Source: Citreimonas salinaria (lineage in GTDB: Bacteria; Pseudomonadota; Alphaproteobacteria; Rhodobacterales; Rhodobacteraceae). Taken from it: a stretch of DNA of 64,000 bases. The position numbers and the translations under genes are program-made. This document shows, one piece after another, positions 1-10,891 of this stretch (positions within the stretch are counted from its first letter, which is position 1; each line of letters opens with the position of its first letter). The notes below the pieces were generated by a model, which did not search any database, was not told the DNA's origin, and saw only the letters and a program-made list of their open reading frames with translations. The stretch covers positions 124,001 through 188,000 of the forward strand of contig NZ_FNPF01000006.1 of the NCBI RefSeq assembly GCF_900107235.1, in the 5' to 3' direction.

Positions 1-1
1 G

Positions 2-328
2 GGGCTGACGCTGACGGTGGTCACCGCGTCGCAGACGGCGGCGATGGCGCTCTGGCTGCGGCTTGCCAGTCCGGGCGACGTCACTGCCGTCTGGCGCGCG
101 CGGCGCCGCGCCGCGTGGCTCGGCCTGACATCGATGGCGGGCTCGTGGTGCTGGTTCACCGCCTTCACGCTTCAGGCCGCGGCGCTGGTCTACGCGGTGG
201 GGCAGGTCGAGCTGCTTCTGTCGCTGGCGGCCTCGGTCCTGATCTTCCACGAGACCGTCAGCCGCCGCGAGCTGGCCGGCTGCGTGCTGGTCGGCGCGTC
301 GGTGCTGATCCTGGTGCTGGCCACCTAG
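2..328 (+). CDS. EamA/DMT-family transporter, C-terminal part (5' end outside window)
   Basis: The reading frame is open from the first bases of the window, so the gene starts upstream and only about its last 108 residues are seen. The visible part alternates hydrophobic helices (two near residues 40-70 and one at the very C-terminus) with short basic loops such as RARRR. It ends in a helix rich in V, L and A. The pattern VYAVGQVELLLSL followed by FHE is typical of the second EamA repeat of drug/metabolite transporters, which are inner-membrane exporters of small metabolites. The substrate cannot be read from this part. It lies 141 bp upstream of tolQ and is probably a separate transcription unit. 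Confidence 0.75.
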   Translation, partial: GLTLTVVTASQTAAMALWLRLASPGDVTAVWRARRRAAWLGLTSMAGSWCWFTAFTLQAAALVYAVGQVELLLSLAASVLIFHETVSRRELAGCVLVGASVLILVLAT

Positions 329-469
329 ACGATCGCCGCAGGCGGCAAACCGCGCAAAGGCCGCAGCCGTGGCGGAATGCCGCCAATGTGATGGATCGCA
401 GCATGGATTTGGGTTAACAACGCTGCCAACAAGCCCGCACAGACGGGCGCAGGCGGAAGAGCAGGTCAA

Positions 470-1165
<696 letters not shown>

Positions 1166-1168
1166 TCC

Positions 1169-1657
1169 ATGGGGGCAGGCGTCACGCAATCGCAGGGCAG
1201 CGGGCCGCAGCGCCGCCGGGGCCGCCGCGGCCGCGCGCGGCCCATGGCCGAGATCAACGTCACGCCTTTCGTGGACGTGATGATGGTGCTTCTGATCATC
1301 TTCATGGTCGCCGCGCCCCTGCTGACGGTGGGCGTGCCGGTCGAGTTGCCGCGCACCGCCGCGCAGGCCCTGCCGTCCGAGACCGAGGAGCCGCTGACCG
1401 TCACCATCGACGCGTCGGGCGGCGTAACGCTGCAAAGCACCGAGATCGCGCGCGACGACCTGATCCCGCGCCTGCGCGCCATCGCGGCCGAACGCGCCGA
1501 CGACCGGGTCTTCCTGCGCGCCGACGGCGCCGTGCCCTACGAGACGGTCGCGCAGGTGATGGGCGCGCTGAACGCGGGCGGATTCTCGTCCATCGGGCTG
1601 GTGACGGACGTGGGCGGCCCGGCGCTGGACGGTGCGCGTGGCGGGACGGGCAACTGA
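1169..1657 (+). CDS. tolR: TolR, Tol-Pal stator subunit
   Basis: TolR (162 aa) is the ExbD/TolR-family partner of TolQ. After a basic cytoplasmic tail (residues 11-25, many R and G) comes the family signature EINVTPFVDVMMVLLIIFM, a single transmembrane helix at about 33-53. Asp36 corresponds to the protonatable aspartate of the family. The rest is a small periplasmic domain. The basic tail is longer than in E. coli TolR, so Met26 is a possible alternative start, but the ATG used lies 3 bp after tolQ. tolA follows after 6 bp. Confidence 0.95.
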   Translation: MGAGVTQSQGSGPQRRRGRRGRARPMAEINVTPFVDVMMVLLIIFMVAAPLLTVGVPVELPRTAAQALPSETEEPLTVTIDASGGVTLQSTEIARDDLIPRLRAIAAERADDRVFLRADGAVPYETVAQVMGALNAGGFSSIGLVTDVGGPALDGARGGTGN

Positions 1658-1663
1658 CCGATC

Positions 1664-2875
1664 ATGTCGCGCGGGTTCAACATATCCGCCGGGGCGCACG
1701 GCCTGCTGGCGCTTTGGCTGCTGCTGGGGCCGGTGTTCCGCCCGGATCCGCCCGAGATGACCGTCGCGGACGTCTCGGTGATTTCGGAAGCCGAGTTCGC
1801 CGCGCTGACCGCGCCGCAAGACGGCCCGCAGACCGAACCCGCGCCCGCCGCACTCGAAGCACCCGAAGAGACGCCGGCTCCGCCGTCGCCGCCGACGCCT
1901 TCGGACACCCGCCCGCCCGCGCGGCCCGAGCCGCCGGCGCCCACGCCGGACGCGCAGCCGGATACACAACCGGCCGAGCCGCCGGCACCCGCGCCGCCGG
2001 TGGCCGAGGTGCAGGACGCGCCGCCCGAACCCTTGCCCGCGCCGCCCGCCGCGCCCGAGGTGGCCGCCCCCGAGAGCGATCTGCCGCCGACGCCGCGCGC
2101 CGCGCCGCGCGTCGCTCCCGAGGCCGTGGCCCCGCCGCCGCCCGAGGCCGCGCCGGACGAGGAGGTGCAGCAGGCCGCCGACCCCGAGGCGGAAAGCCCC
2201 GACACCGCCGAGGCCGAGCAGGAATCGACCGCGCCCGAGGAAGCCACCACCGAGATCGTGACCGAGGCCGAGCGCCCGGCCGCGGCGCCGAGCGCATCCG
2301 TCCGCCCGCTGGCCCGGCCCGAGCGCCAGGTCGCGGCCGTCCAGCCGGAGCCGGAGCCGGAGCCCGAGCCTGCGCCCGAACGCGAACCGGAACCGGAGCC
2401 CGAGGCGGCACCCGAACCGGAGCCCGCGCCCGAACCTGAGCCCGAACCCGCGCCGCAGGAGGTGCCGTCGGACGACATCGCCGCCGCCTTGGCCGAGGCC
2501 ATGTCGGGCGGGCAGGGCGCCGATGCCGCGCCGCAGGCGCCCGCCGGCCCGCCGCTGACGCCCGGCGAGCGCGAGGGGCTGCGCCTGGCGGTGCAGCGCT
2601 GCTGGGTCGTCGACGTGGGCAGCCAAGCCGCCAGCGTGACCGTCGTCGTCGGCTTCGACCTGCAGCCCGACGGCCGGCCGGTCGAGGGCAGCGTGCGGCT
2701 GCTCGACTCCACCGGCGGGTCGGGTGCGGCGGCCGACGCCGCCTATGCCGCCGCGCGCCGCGCGATCCTGCGCTGCGCTGCGGAACAGAACGGCTTCGAT
2801 CTGCCTTCCGACAAGTATGACCAGTGGAAAACGGTCGAGATGACCTTCAACCCGGAACAGATGCGCACCCGATGA
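1664..2875 (+). CDS. tolA: TolA-type periplasm-spanning protein, proline/glutamate-rich
   Basis: Predicted TolA (403 aa), which links the TolQR motor in the inner membrane to TolB/Pal at the outer membrane. A single N-terminal membrane anchor (about residues 10-25) is followed by about 260 residues almost entirely of P, A and E. These include runs of PE dipeptides near residues 225-265. The compact C-terminal domain (about 300-403) holds a Cys pair (RCWVVD and LRCAAEQ). E. coli TolA has a long Ala/Lys-rich helix at this position, so the middle is divergent and the call rests mainly on operon position and domain layout. It sits between tolR and tolB. Confidence 0.88.
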   Translation: MSRGFNISAGAHGLLALWLLLGPVFRPDPPEMTVADVSVISEAEFAALTAPQDGPQTEPAPAALEAPEETPAPPSPPTPSDTRPPARPEPPAPTPDAQPDTQPAEPPAPAPPVAEVQDAPPEPLPAPPAAPEVAAPESDLPPTPRAAPRVAPEAVAPPPPEAAPDEEVQQAADPEAESPDTAEAEQESTAPEEATTEIVTEAERPAAAPSASVRPLARPERQVAAVQPEPEPEPEPAPEREPEPEPEAAPEPEPAPEPEPEPAPQEVPSDDIAAALAEAMSGGQGADAAPQAPAGPPLTPGEREGLRLAVQRCWVVDVGSQAASVTVVVGFDLQPDGRPVEGSVRLLDSTGGSGAAADAAYAAARRAILRCAAEQNGFDLPSDKYDQWKTVEMTFNPEQMRTR

Positions 2876-2990
2876 TCACTGCGCCGTCCCGTCCGAAACC
2901 GCTGCGCGATCCTCGGCCCGCCGCGCCGGTTATTGCATATCGTTCGCCCCCAACGTGGTCTCAGCCACGCCATCCAGAAGGAGACCTCGC

Positions 2991-4313
2991 ATGAGAGCGT
3001 TCCTGTCCCTGCTCGTCGCCCTGTCCTGCTGGCTTGCGCCCGTCGCCGCCACCGCGCAGGACGGCCCTCTGCGGATCGAGATCACCGAGGGCGTGATCGA
3101 GCCGCTGCCCTTCGCCGCGCCGACCTTCGTTGCCGAGACGCCCGGCGCCGAGGCGCTGGCCGAGGAGATCAGTCGCGTCATCGCCGCCGACCTCGTCGGC
3201 ACGGGCCTGTTCCGCGAGATCCCGCGCGACGCGCATATCTCGCGCGTGTCGAATTTCGCCGCGCCGGTCTCTTTCGCGGACTGGCGGGCGGTCAACGCCC
3301 AGGCGCTGATCACCGGCGCGGTCTCGACCGATCCGTCGGGGCGCGTGATCGTCAAGTTCCGGCTGTGGGACGTCTTCGCCGGGACCGAACTGGGCGACGG
3401 CATGCAGTTCGCCGCCGACCAGAGCGGCGTGCGGCGCCTGGCGCACAAGGTCGCCGACCAGGTGTATTCGCGCCTGACGGGCGAGCAGCCCTATTTCGAC
3501 AGCCGCGTCGTCTTCGTGTCCGAGACCGGCCCCAAGGATGCCCGCCAGAAGCGGCTGGCGATCATGGATTACGACGGTGCCAACGTGCAGTACCTGACCG
3601 ACGGCGGCTCAATCGTGCTGGCCCCGCGCTTCTCGCCCGATGGCAGCCGCGTGCTCTACACCAGCTACCAGACCGGCGAGCCGCGCGTGCGCGTCCTGCA
3701 GGTCGGCACGGCATCGTCGCAGATGCTGCCCACGACCGATGGCGTCATGAGCTTCGCGCCGCGCTTCTCGCCCGACGGTAACACGGTGATCTATTCGACC
3801 ACGCAAGGGTCGAACACGGACATCTATTCGATGAGCCTGTCGAGCGGCCAGATCCGCCGCCTGACCGACGCCCCGTCGATCGAGACCGCGCCGGGCTTTT
3901 CGCCCGACGGCAGCCGGATCGTGTTCGAGTCCGACCGCTCGGGCACGCAGCAGCTTTACGTGATGCCCGCCTCGGGCGGCGAGGCCACGCGGATCAGCTT
4001 CGGGCAGGGCCGCTATGGCACGCCGGTCTGGTCGCCGCGCGGCGACATGATCGCCTTCACCAAGCAGAACGCCGGGCGTTTCCACATCGGCGTGATGCGC
4101 ACCGACGGCTCCGAAGAGCGGCTGCTGACCGCGTCGTTCCTGGACGAAAGCCCGACCTGGGCGCCGGGCGGCCGCGTCATCATGTTCGCGCGCGAGACGC
4201 AGGGCGAACAGGGTTCCTCGTCGCTCTATTCGGTCGACGTCTCTGGGCGCAACCTGCAGCAGGTCCGCACGCCCTCGGGCGCGTCCGACCCCAGCTGGGG
4301 CCCGCTGCAGTGA
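2991..4313 (+). CDS. tolB: TolB, periplasmic beta-propeller of Tol-Pal
   Basis: TolB (440 aa) is the periplasmic protein that shuttles between Pal and TolA. The ATG at 2991 is preferred over an upstream one because AAGGAG lies just before it and a clean signal peptide follows ([14 protein letters not shown], cleavage after about ATAQ). Residues about 24-160 form the N-terminal alpha/beta domain. From about residue 185 come repeated propeller blades with the FSPDGSR or FSPDGNT motif (at least three copies) followed by WSPRGD and WAPGG variants. Length matches the family. It is separated from tolA by 115 bp without a gene. Confidence 0.96.
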   Translation: MRAFLSLLVALSCWLAPVAATAQDGPLRIEITEGVIEPLPFAAPTFVAETPGAEALAEEISRVIAADLVGTGLFREIPRDAHISRVSNFAAPVSFADWRAVNAQALITGAVSTDPSGRVIVKFRLWDVFAGTELGDGMQFAADQSGVRRLAHKVADQVYSRLTGEQPYFDSRVVFVSETGPKDARQKRLAIMDYDGANVQYLTDGGSIVLAPRFSPDGSRVLYTSYQTGEPRVRVLQVGTASSQMLPTTDGVMSFAPRFSPDGNTVIYSTTQGSNTDIYSMSLSSGQIRRLTDAPSIETAPGFSPDGSRIVFESDRSGTQQLYVMPASGGEATRISFGQGRYGTPVWSPRGDMIAFTKQNAGRFHIGVMRTDGSEERLLTASFLDESPTWAPGGRVIMFARETQGEQGSSSLYSVDVSGRNLQQVRTPSGASDPSWGPLQ

Positions 4314-4378
4314 CCAGCGATTCCATCATCCCGCGCGCCGTGCTAGAATGGCCGCGACATACAGGCAGGACGAACAGA

Positions 4379-4900
4379 ATGAAGCATATTCACAAAGCCA
4401 TCATCGTGGTTGCAGCACTTGGCCTCGCGGCCTGTTCCGGTCCCGACCGGTTCGGTCCCGGCGGCGCGGGTGCCGGCGGCGGCATGGGCGCGGGCGCCGG
4501 CATGGGAGCGGGCGGCGCGGCCGATCCGGCTTCGCCCGCGTACTTCCAGCAGAATGTCGGCGACCGCGTGCTGTTCGCCGTCGACCAGTCGTCGCTGTCG
4601 CCCGAGGCGCAGGCCACGCTGGACGGGCAGGTCGCCTGGCTGCAGCGGAACTCGGACTACGACGCGGTTATCGAGGGTCACGCCGACGAGCAGGGCACCC
4701 GCGAATACAACCTCGCGCTGGGCGCGCGGCGGGCCAACGCCGTGATGGAATACCTGATCTCGCGCGGGATCGCCGAGAACCGCCTGCGCTTCGTGTCCTA
4801 CGGCAAGGAACGCCCGGTCGAGATCTGCTCGGTCGAGAGCTGCTACGCGAAGAACCGCCGCGCCGTGACGGTGCTGGCCGCCGGCAGCCTGACGAGCTGA
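4379..4900 (+). CDS. pal: Pal, peptidoglycan-associated lipoprotein
   Basis: Pal (173 aa) anchors the outer membrane to peptidoglycan and is the target of TolB. The start at 4379 gives a lipoprotein signal ending in a LAAC lipobox with Cys19 as the acylated residue. An upstream in-frame extension to 4310 would bury this signal. A glycine/alanine/methionine-rich linker (about residues 28-52) leads to an OmpA-like domain with the peptidoglycan-binding stretch EGHADEQGTREYNLALGARR. A Cys pair (CSVESC) near the C-terminus probably forms a disulfide. cpoB begins 4 bp after the stop. Confidence 0.96.
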   Translation: MKHIHKAIIVVAALGLAACSGPDRFGPGGAGAGGGMGAGAGMGAGGAADPASPAYFQQNVGDRVLFAVDQSSLSPEAQATLDGQVAWLQRNSDYDAVIEGHADEQGTREYNLALGARRANAVMEYLISRGIAENRLRFVSYGKERPVEICSVESCYAKNRRAVTVLAAGSLTS

Positions 4901-4904
4901 CGGA

Positions 4905-5738
4905 ATGCGGGGGTTGATCCTGGCCGCCGGGCTTGCGCTTGCCGCGCTGCCCGGCGCGGCCCAGCAGGCCGAGACGCTGGCCGACATCAAGCAGGACATG
5001 TCCGTGCTGTATGTGGAGCTTCAGCGCCTCAAGCAGGAGCTGAACACCACCGGTGTCAGCGACATGCAGCTTCCGGCCAGCGCGCTGGACCGCATCGCCG
5101 CGATCGAGGAGGAGCTGGGGCGCATCACGGCCAAGGCCGAAGAGCTCGAGTTCCGCATCGCGCAGGTGGTCGAGAACGGCACCAACCGCCTGGGCGACCT
5201 CGACTTCCGCCTGTGCGAGCTCGAGCCCGGCTGCGACATCGGCAGCCTGGGCGAGACGCCGCGCCTGGGCGGCGACGCCGTGCCGCCCGCCCCCGCGCCG
5301 CAGGGCGTGCCCGCGGTGGCCACCGACTCGCTGCCGCAGGGCGCGGGTGAACTGGCTGTCAGCGAAGAGGCCGATTTCGTCGCGGCCCAGCAGGCGATCG
5401 ACGCCGGCGACTATGCCGGTGCCGCGCAGCTTTTCGCGCAGTTCCGCGAGACCTATCCGCAAGGCCCGCTGGAAGCTGCGGCGCTGGTGGGCGAGGGGCG
5501 CGCGCTGGACGGCGCCGGCGACACGCGCGAGGCCGCGCGCCGGTTCCTGCGCGCCTATTCCGACTACCCCGACTCCCCGGTCGCCCCTGAGGCGTTGTGG
5601 CGGCTGGGCGAGGCGCTGGGCGACCTAGGCAGCGCGGCCGAGGCCTGCGTCACGCTGGACGAGGTGAGCGCGCGCTACCCGGCGTCGGACTACGCCGCGC
5701 GCGCCCGCGAGAGCCGGGCGGCGCTCGCCTGCCAGTGA
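4905..5738 (+). CDS. cpoB: CpoB/YbgF, periplasmic TPR coordinator of Tol-Pal
   Basis: CpoB/YbgF (277 aa) has a cleavable signal peptide (MRGLILAAGLALAALPGAA), a coiled-coil trimerisation segment (about residues 25-85) and a Pro/Ala linker. The C-terminal half carries TPR repeats, e.g. ADFVAAQQAIDAGDYAGAAQ and later PDSPVAPEALWRLGEAL. In E. coli this protein links Tol constriction with peptidoglycan synthesis by PBP1B. Here that role is inferred from conserved gene order. Cysteines are few (a CELEPGC pair and two near the C-terminus). It is the last Tol gene; tilS begins with a GTG 1 bp after its stop. Confidence 0.93.
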   Translation: MRGLILAAGLALAALPGAAQQAETLADIKQDMSVLYVELQRLKQELNTTGVSDMQLPASALDRIAAIEEELGRITAKAEELEFRIAQVVENGTNRLGDLDFRLCELEPGCDIGSLGETPRLGGDAVPPAPAPQGVPAVATDSLPQGAGELAVSEEADFVAAQQAIDAGDYAGAAQLFAQFRETYPQGPLEAAALVGEGRALDGAGDTREAARRFLRAYSDYPDSPVAPEALWRLGEALGDLGSAAEACVTLDEVSARYPASDYAARARESRAALACQ

Positions 5739-5739
5739 C

Positions 5740-7101
5740 GTGAGCCTCGACCGGCGTTTCGCCGAGGCTATGGGCGACCTGCTGGGGCCTGATTTCCCCG
5801 CCGATATCGGACTCGCGGTGTCCGGCGGGGGCGACAGCATGGCGATGCTGACGCTGGCGCATAACTGGACGCGGGCGTGGGGTGTGCGGCTGTGGGTCGT
5901 TACCGTCGATCACCGATTGCGCCCCGAAAGCGCGGACGAGGCGGCGATGGTCGCCCGCGAGTGTGCCGCGCTGGGTTGGCCGCAGGCCACGCTGCGCTGG
6001 CACTGGGACGGCACCGGCAACAAGATGGATGCTGCCCGGCGGGGCCGGCTGGAGCTGATCGGCGCGTGGCGCGGCGCTTTGCGGCACGTGCTGATGGCGC
6101 ATACCCGCGACGACGTCGCCGAGACGTTCCTGATGCGGTTGGCGCGCGGGTCGGGGGTCGAGGGGCTGTCGGCCATGGCGGCGATGCGCCGGGTCCGGCC
6201 GCTTGTCGAGCGCGCGACACCCGCGGATTACGACGGCGCGCTGCCACCGCGACCGGTCGCGCCCGAGGACGCTGCGGCGCGCGACGGGTTCGACATCCTC
6301 CGCCCCTGTCTGGACATGAAACGCGCCGAGCTGCGGCACTACCTGCGCAGCCTGAAAGGCACCTGGGTCGAGGATCCCTCGAACGACGATCCCGGCTACG
6401 ACCGCGTTCGGATGCGCCGGCTGCTGGCGCTGCTCGAGGACGAGGGGCTGGGCGCCGACTCGCTGGCCGCGACGGCCGGGCGGATGGCGCGAGCGCGCCA
6501 GGCCTTGGCTGCGCGGGCGCGGGCAGTGTGGCACGAGATCGGGCACGAAGGCAGCGATCCGGTGACCGGAGCGGGAACCGGCGACATCCTGTTCGACCGC
6601 GACGGCTTTGCCGCCACGGAACGCGACACGCAGCTGCGGCTTCTCGCGGCGGCGCTGCAATTCATCTCGGGCGCGGAATATCGCCCGCGCGCGGCGCCGC
6701 TCGGGTCGCTGCTCGACCGGCTGCTGGGCGGCGGCGGCGGCACGTTGCACGGCGTCGAGGCGCGCGTGCTGCGCGACCGCCTTCACCTGTTCCGCGAATA
6801 CGAGGCGGTGCGCGACCTGTCGTCCGACCCTGCAAACGGTCTCTGGGACGGCCGCTGGCGCGTCGAAGCCGCGGAGGACGCCGCCGGCCTGACGATCCGT
6901 GCGCTGGGCGACGCGGGCTGGGCGCAGCTGCCCGGCAGGCCCGCGGGCACCGCCTTCGCCGCGGCCCGCCCGCTGCCGGCGCTTTGGCATGGCGACAGGC
7001 TGCTTTCCTGCCCGCCGCTGGGCTTCGGCGCCGCGCGCGCGACGTTGTGCCCCACGGGGCGGCCCGGTCTTACGCTGTCGGCTTTCCTTGATTCACATTG
7101 A
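5740..7101 (+). CDS. tilS: TilS, tRNA(Ile) lysidine synthetase
   Basis: TilS (453 aa) converts C34 of the CAU-anticodon tRNA(Ile) to lysidine using lysine and ATP, so that the tRNA reads AUA. The N-terminal PP-loop SGGGDSM at residues 28-34 is the ATP-binding signature of the N-type ATP pyrophosphatase superfamily. HTRDDVAETFLMRLARGSG and EDPSNDDPGYDR are also characteristic TilS motifs. The start is GTG at 5740, the only plausible one, directly after cpoB. Length fits alphaproteobacterial members. It lies between the tol genes and ftsH, a conserved arrangement in related genomes (family knowledge). Confidence 0.94.
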   Translation: MSLDRRFAEAMGDLLGPDFPADIGLAVSGGGDSMAMLTLAHNWTRAWGVRLWVVTVDHRLRPESADEAAMVARECAALGWPQATLRWHWDGTGNKMDAARRGRLELIGAWRGALRHVLMAHTRDDVAETFLMRLARGSGVEGLSAMAAMRRVRPLVERATPADYDGALPPRPVAPEDAAARDGFDILRPCLDMKRAELRHYLRSLKGTWVEDPSNDDPGYDRVRMRRLLALLEDEGLGADSLAATAGRMARARQALAARARAVWHEIGHEGSDPVTGAGTGDILFDRDGFAATERDTQLRLLAAALQFISGAEYRPRAAPLGSLLDRLLGGGGGTLHGVEARVLRDRLHLFREYEAVRDLSSDPANGLWDGRWRVEAAEDAAGLTIRALGDAGWAQLPGRPAGTAFAAARPLPALWHGDRLLSCPPLGFGAARATLCPTGRPGLTLSAFLDSH

Positions 7102-7171
7102 ACCGGGGCAGCCAATGTCTATGTTCTAGCAAACGCCGAAGCCCGGCCTCACGTCATGCAAGGAGAATGCC

Positions 7172-9085
<1,914 letters not shown>

Positions 9086-9112
9086 GCACGGACATCGCGA
9101 AGACGAACCGGA

Positions 9113-9143
9113 CCCCGGGACCTGGAAAGGTTCCGGGGGTTTT
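9113..9143 (+). terminator. Rho-independent terminator after ftsH
   Basis: A 10-bp stem (CCCCGGGACC with GGTTCCGGGG, one G-U pair) closes a 6-nt loop and is followed by G and TTTT. It begins 27 bp after the ftsH stop codon. Confidence 0.85.
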
Positions 9144-9225
9144 GCTTTGGGCGCCGGCCGGCGCGGCCCGCGCTTGCCTCATGCGCAATTCCGCGCCACC
9201 AAGGGACCGCAACCGGAGATTTCTC

Positions 9226-9894
9226 ATGCCAGCGCTCAGGGCCATCGACCATCTCGCGACCATCACGTGGCTTGGCCGCGTCCCCGTTCCCGGCACCGGG
9301 CTCTGCTCGGAGCCGAGCGAGACGCTGGATCTGGACTGGGGTGGGCCGGCAGGCGAACGGCATTCGGGGTGGACCCGGGGCGCTTGTTCGCGCGTCGCGG
9401 CGCAGTACCGGCGCGGCACCGAGATCGCCAATACCCGGCAGGTCTCCATCGTCTCGGTCGAGGAACTGGGCGTTATCGCCGCCGCGATGGGCCTGGCAAC
9501 GCTGAACCCTGCCTTGCTGGGTGCGACAATGGTGGTGCGCGGCCTGCCAGATTTCTCGCACCTGCCGCCCTCGGCCCGCCTTCAGGGACCGGACGGCGCC
9601 TGCCTTGTCGTGGACATGATGAACCGCCCCTGCGTCCTGCCCGGGCGCGAGATCGAAGGCGTCCACCCGGGTGCCGGCAAGCGGTTCAAGCGCGCGGCCG
9701 AGGGGCTGCGGGGCGTGACCGCCTGGGTCGAGCGACCCGGCCGCCTGTCCGTCGGCGACTCGCTGCGCCTGTTCGTGCCCGACCAGCGGGCCTGGCGGGG
9801 AGAGGCGACCCCCGCGAGACGAAAAGACCCCGGCGCAGTGGCCGGGGTCGAAAGTGCCGGGGCCGATGGCCCTGATCACATCGTGCTGGGATAG
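9226..9894 (+). CDS. MOSC-domain protein
   Basis: A 222-aa protein with the MOSC (molybdenum cofactor sulfurase C-terminal) fold. The pattern RQVSIVSVEELGVIAAAMG, then NPALLGATMVVRGLPDFSHLP, then a glycine-containing strand and the conserved Cys in NRPC, matches stand-alone MOSC proteins. These are thought to carry sulfur on that Cys or bind metal-sulfur cofactors. ATG 9226 has GGAG about 8 bp upstream; an ATG at 9181 is an alternative. The last 30 residues look non-native: the frame runs through the terminator hairpin of the convergent gene and past that gene's stop (19-bp overlap). The C-terminus may therefore be a recent extension. The xanthine dehydrogenase at 40-44 kb is a molybdoenzyme, but a link is speculative. 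Confidence 0.85.
   Translation: MPALRAIDHLATITWLGRVPVPGTGLCSEPSETLDLDWGGPAGERHSGWTRGACSRVAAQYRRGTEIANTRQVSIVSVEELGVIAAAMGLATLNPALLGATMVVRGLPDFSHLPPSARLQGPDGACLVVDMMNRPCVLPGREIEGVHPGAGKRFKRAAEGLRGVTAWVERPGRLSVGDSLRLFVPDQRAWRGEATPARRKDPGAVAGVESAGADGPDHIVLG
9821..9849 (-). terminator. Intrinsic terminator for the EF-hand gene
   Basis: A perfect 9-bp inverted repeat (GACCCCGGC at 9826-9834, GCCGGGGTC at 9841-9849) has a 6-nt loop. Read on the minus strand it is followed by TTTTCGTC, as expected of a terminator for the minus-strand gene ending at 9876. It lies inside the reading frame of the convergent MOSC gene. Confidence 0.8.
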
Positions 9895-10676
9895 GTGTAG
9901 TACACCGCCGGCTCGTCCGGAGTCAGCGTGTTGGTCGGCATCTCGTAATCTTCCGCCGCCTGCTCCTGCGCAGCCTGACCGCGTTCCTGAATCATGCCGC
10001 TGTACTCGTCCTCGGACACGTCGCCCGAGCGGTCGGCGTCGGTCTCGTCGAAGCGCATGTTCGCGGCCTCGCTACGGTCGGCCAGCGGCACCTGCGTGAC
10101 CGCCCATTCGTCGCGAGCGATCGTGCCGCTGTTGTCGGCGTCGAGCGAGACGAACAGCATCATCGTCCGACCCGCGGCCTCGTCGACGCTCATGTCGATC
10201 CAGGCGCCGGGCGTCGTCGAGACGGGCCAGAACGTCAGGCGCGTGATGTCGGTCTCCGCATTCGGATCGTCCGTCATCGCATTGTAGGAATCCGCCGAGG
10301 CCTGCATGAATTCCTGCTGCGTGAGGACGTCGTCGCTGTCGGTGTCGTATTCGGCCATGTTCTCGGCCGACCGGTCGCTTTCCATGCTTTGCGTGCCGGC
10401 CATGACGTTCGCGCAATCCGCGTACTCCTGCTTCGTCAGCGCGCCATCGCCATCGGCGTCCATCTCGCGGAAGGACGCGCGGGCGACAGCGTCGAGCTCG
10501 TCCGTCCCGAGTTCGCCGTCGCCGTTCTGGTCGTAGCTGGCAAAGCCGGTTTCGCAGATCGAGCCCGTCTGGTTCGCGGCGGCCTGGTCGGCCGAAGCAT
10601 CGCCGGAGTGCTGCTCGGCGGCCACACCGGTGGCAAGGGCCATCAGGGCGGTGGTGGTGATAAGGGTGGTCTTCAT
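9876..10676 (-). CDS. Secreted protein with five EF-hand calcium loops
   Basis: A 266-aa protein with a signal peptide (MKTTLITTTALMALATGVAA). It has five canonical 12-residue EF-hand loops at residues 49-60, 73-84, 111-122, 179-190 and 213-224, each starting with D and ending with E at position 12. Loop 3 has D instead of G at position 6. Two Cys (41 and 88) could form a disulfide. The start is fixed by a perfect AGGAGGT ahead of the ATG. EF-hands usually pair, so the fifth may be unpaired or serve dimerisation. The role is probably periplasmic or surface calcium binding or buffering; no enzymatic domain is seen. It is transcribed alone, divergently from fhs across 215 bp, and ends at an intrinsic terminator. 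Confidence 0.9.
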   Translation of the reverse strand: MKTTLITTTALMALATGVAAEQHSGDASADQAAANQTGSICETGFASYDQNGDGELGTDELDAVARASFREMDADGDGALTKQEYADCANVMAGTQSMESDRSAENMAEYDTDSDDVLTQQEFMQASADSYNAMTDDPNAETDITRLTFWPVSTTPGAWIDMSVDEAAGRTMMLFVSLDADNSGTIARDEWAVTQVPLADRSEAANMRFDETDADRSGDVSEDEYSGMIQERGQAAQEQAAEDYEMPTNTLTPDEPAVYYTYPSTM

Positions 10677-10891
10677 CTGGGACCTCCTGTCATATCCAGT
10701 GAGCGCGGGCATCGGCTCGCGCCTTCCCGCACGCTGGCAACGTAGATCCGGGGCTGGTGTTCCCAAGCGCCGCGCGCGGCCGTCGTTGCAGGCAAGCCGC
10801 AACAGACCTGCGTTTTGTCGCAATGACGCTGCCCTTCGGCGTGCGGGCCCGCTAATGCTGTGCACGCAACCGCGTTGAAGGGGAGACAGAC

